From: Flammeovirgaceae bacterium 311
GTDB taxonomy: Bacteria; Bacteroidota; Bacteroidia; Cytophagales; Cyclobacteriaceae
Length of the DNA stretch: 64,000 nucleotides
Reading direction: 5' to 3'
Assembly (NCBI GenBank): GCA_000597885.1
Contig: CP004371.1
Span: 3,860,501 to 3,924,500 of the forward strand
Within the stretch, counting starts at the first letter, position 1; each line of letters begins with the position of its first letter. Shown piece after piece: positions 62,406 through 64,000 of the stretch. Under the pieces are notes generated by a model. The model was not told the origin of the DNA and made no database searches. It saw only the letters and a list, made by a program, of their open reading frames with translations. A program made the position numbers and the translations under genes.

Positions 62406-64000
62406 CTAATTTCTAAGTGGTTTTCCGCCTTGAATAATGCTCTGTATCCGCTCCAGGGTTTTGCGTTCGCCGCAGAGGCTTACAAAGGCTTCGCGCTCCA
62501 GATCCAGCAGGTACTGCTCGCTTACTTCCTGCGGATAGCTTAGGTCGCCGCCGCACATCACGTAGGCAATTTTGCTGGCAATCTTCTGGTCGTGGTCGGA
62601 GATGTAGTTACCTGCACGCATACCGTGTATGCCTGCCAGGAAGAGCGCCATGGCGCCCCGGCCCTGCACCTTTACATTGGTGCGCTGGATAGGCTTAACA
62701 TAGCCGGCTTCTGCCAGGGCGATGGCAGCAGCTTTGGCTTCGGCAATCTGGCGGTCTTTGTTTACCACCACCCGGTCTTTTTTGCGGATGATGTTCATGT
62801 CCATGGCTTCGTAGGCAGAGGTGGCCACCTTAGCCGTAGCGATGTTCATAAAGGAGTTTTGCAGGGCATTATACTCTACGTCGCCAGACTCCAGCTTATC
62901 GCTTACGCGCAGTGTGAGCTCTTTGGTGCCACCACCGGCAGGAATCAGGCCAACACCTACCTCTACAAGGCCAATGTATGTTTCGGCAGCGGCTACTACC
63001 TGGTCGGCATGCATGGTAAGCTCACAGCCGCCACCCAGGGTCATGCCATGCGGGGCTACCACCACCGGCACACTGCTGTAGCGGGCACGCATAATGGTTT
63101 GCTGAAACTGACGCACCATAAACTCCACCTCATCGAACTCCTGCTCAATAGCATACATAAACAGCATGCCAAGGTTAGCGCCGGCTGAGAAGTTATCACC
63201 CTCGTTGGCAATTACCAGGCCGCGGTACCCTTCTTCTGCCAGGCTAATGGCTTTGTTAATGCCTTCTATTACGCCGGCACCCATGGTGTTCATTTTGCTG
63301 TGGAACTCCAGGTTCAGGATACCATCGCCCAGGTCCAGTACGGTAGCTTCGGCATTGCCCCACACTTTGTTGGAGCTGCGCAGGGTATCGAGCAGAATAA
63401 ACTCTTCCGTGCCCGGTATGCCTTTGTAGCCTTTACTCTGAATATCATAGTAGAGCCTGCGGCCGCCTTCGGTTTTGTAGAAGCTGTTGTTGCCTCCTTC
63501 CAGCATATCGTACACCCACTGGTTAGGCTTGTAGCCCAGCTCTTCCATTTTCTGTGCTGTTTTTTGCACACCCAGTATATCCCAGGTTTCGAAGGGGCCC
63601 AGTTTCCAGCCAAAGCCGGTTTTCAGGGCATCATCGATCTTGTAAAGCTCGTCGGCAATTTCAGGAATACGGTTGCTGCTGTACTGGAAAAGGCCGTAGA
63701 AGCTGTGGCGGTAAAACTCACCTGCTTTGTCTTTACCGCCAAGCAGCACCGGCATGCGCTCCTTCAGATTTTCAATAGGCTTGGTTTGCTCCAGGGTGGC
63801 AAATTTGGGGCGCTGCTTTTCGCCATACTCCATGGTGCTGAGGTCCAGCGTCAGGATCTCGGTCTGGCCCTTGTCATCCTTTGTTTTCTTGTAGAAGCCC
63901 TGGCCGGTTTTGTCGCCAAGCCATTTGCGTTCCACCATATCGTTTACCTGTGGGGGCAGGTTAAAGACTTCGCGCTGCTCGTCATTGGGCAGGCCCTGAT
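62406..64000 (-). CDS. fadN: 3-hydroxyacyl-CoA dehydrogenase/enoyl-CoA hydratase (5' partial)
   Basis: The frame stays open to the right edge, so the ATG at 63938 is internal. About 530 residues are visible. The end of the NAD-dependent hydroxyacyl-CoA dehydrogenase (WLGDKTGQGFYKK, FGWKLGPFETWD) comes first, then an enoyl-CoA hydratase-like domain (NLEFHSKMNTMG, SAGANLGM, GMTLGGGCELTMHAD). This dehydrogenase-first order is that of FadN, not of E. coli FadB. It would carry out the hydration and oxidation steps of beta-oxidation. First visible gene of a fadN-fadA-fadE operon. Confidence 0.9.
   Translation of the reverse strand, partial: QGLPNDEQREVFNLPPQVNDMVERKWLGDKTGQGFYKKTKDDKGQTEILTLDLSTMEYGEKQRPKFATLEQTKPIENLKERMPVLLGGKDKAGEFYRHSFYGLFQYSSNRIPEIADELYKIDDALKTGFGWKLGPFETWDILGVQKTAQKMEELGYKPNQWVYDMLEGGNNSFYKTEGGRRLYYDIQSKGYKGIPGTEEFILLDTLRSSNKVWGNAEATVLDLGDGILNLEFHSKMNTMGAGVIEGINKAISLAEEGYRGLVIANEGDNFSAGANLGMLFMYAIEQEFDEVEFMVRQFQQTIMRARYSSVPVVVAPHGMTLGGGCELTMHADQVVAAAETYIGLVEVGVGLIPAGGGTKELTLRVSDKLESGDVEYNALQNSFMNIATAKVATSAYEAMDMNIIRKKDRVVVNKDRQIAEAKAAAIALAEAGYVKPIQRTNVKVQGRGAMALFLAGIHGMRAGNYISDHDQKIASKIAYVMCGGDLSYPQEVSEQYLLDLEREAFVSLCGERKTLERIQSIIQGGKPLRN

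Noticed and set aside
62592-63188. 198-residue plus-strand ORF opposite the hydroxyacyl-CoA dehydrogenase/hydratase gene
   Set aside because: Antisense to conserved hydratase motifs.

Overview
The window looks like chromosome of a Bacteroidota member, most likely order Cytophagales. The evidence is the gliding/T9SS-associated set gldB, gldE and gldD, large STN-type TonB-dependent receptors with DUF4249 lipoproteins, several intergenic matches to the Bacteroidota promoter (TTG ... TAnnTTTG), and few Shine-Dalgarno-like sites. Genus cannot be fixed from sequence alone; Cesiribacter- or Nafulsella-like bacteria are a guess. I see no rRNA, tRNA, CRISPR array, transposase or phage gene.

Layout. 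1-8.4 kb: end of a dienelactone hydrolase gene, a TPR protein, two OsmC-type genes of different subfamilies, a DUF922-like protease, a 1003-residue AsmA-like protein and a small outer-membrane barrel. 8.6-10.8 kb: a SulP anion transporter overlapping a beta-carbonic anhydrase, probably a bicarbonate uptake and interconversion pair. 10.9-12.1 kb: three very small hydrophilic genes in a row with related leaders. 12.3-15.2 kb: corA-uppP and a flavin monooxygenase. 15.3-31.0 kb: a tandem duplication of an uncharacterised envelope cassette (secreted protein, STN/TonB receptor, one or two DUF4249 lipoproteins, MG2-like protein with a plug-like end), all on the minus strand and tightly coupled. 31.4-37 kb: a secreted protein, a lipoprotein, an M14 peptidase, a GNAT, a membrane protein and a methyltransferase. 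37-44.4 kb: uvrA, an ECF-type sigma factor overlapping a small partner gene, nth, and an asparagine synthase. 44.5-57.5 kb: a glycosyltransferase, gldB, an outer-membrane barrel, rng, a 29-residue AURKAIP1/COX24-type protein, a TPR protein, HU, then mutY-ssb-gldE-(small membrane ORF)-gldD-recG. 57.5-64 kb: MscS channel and a fadN-fadA-fadE-like beta-oxidation operon running off the right edge.

Most interesting material: (a) the duplicated receptor/DUF4249/MG2 cassette, with perfectly identical DNA patches inside otherwise diverged paralogues and no FecI/FecR partner; (b) 15-bp, five-residue P-x-A-G-x micro-repeats inserted in three unrelated genes; (c) the three hydrophilic mini-genes with matching leaders; (d) small genes easily missed by gene callers (49504-49593 and 54231-54338). 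All functional statements rest on recognition by eye; no search was run.
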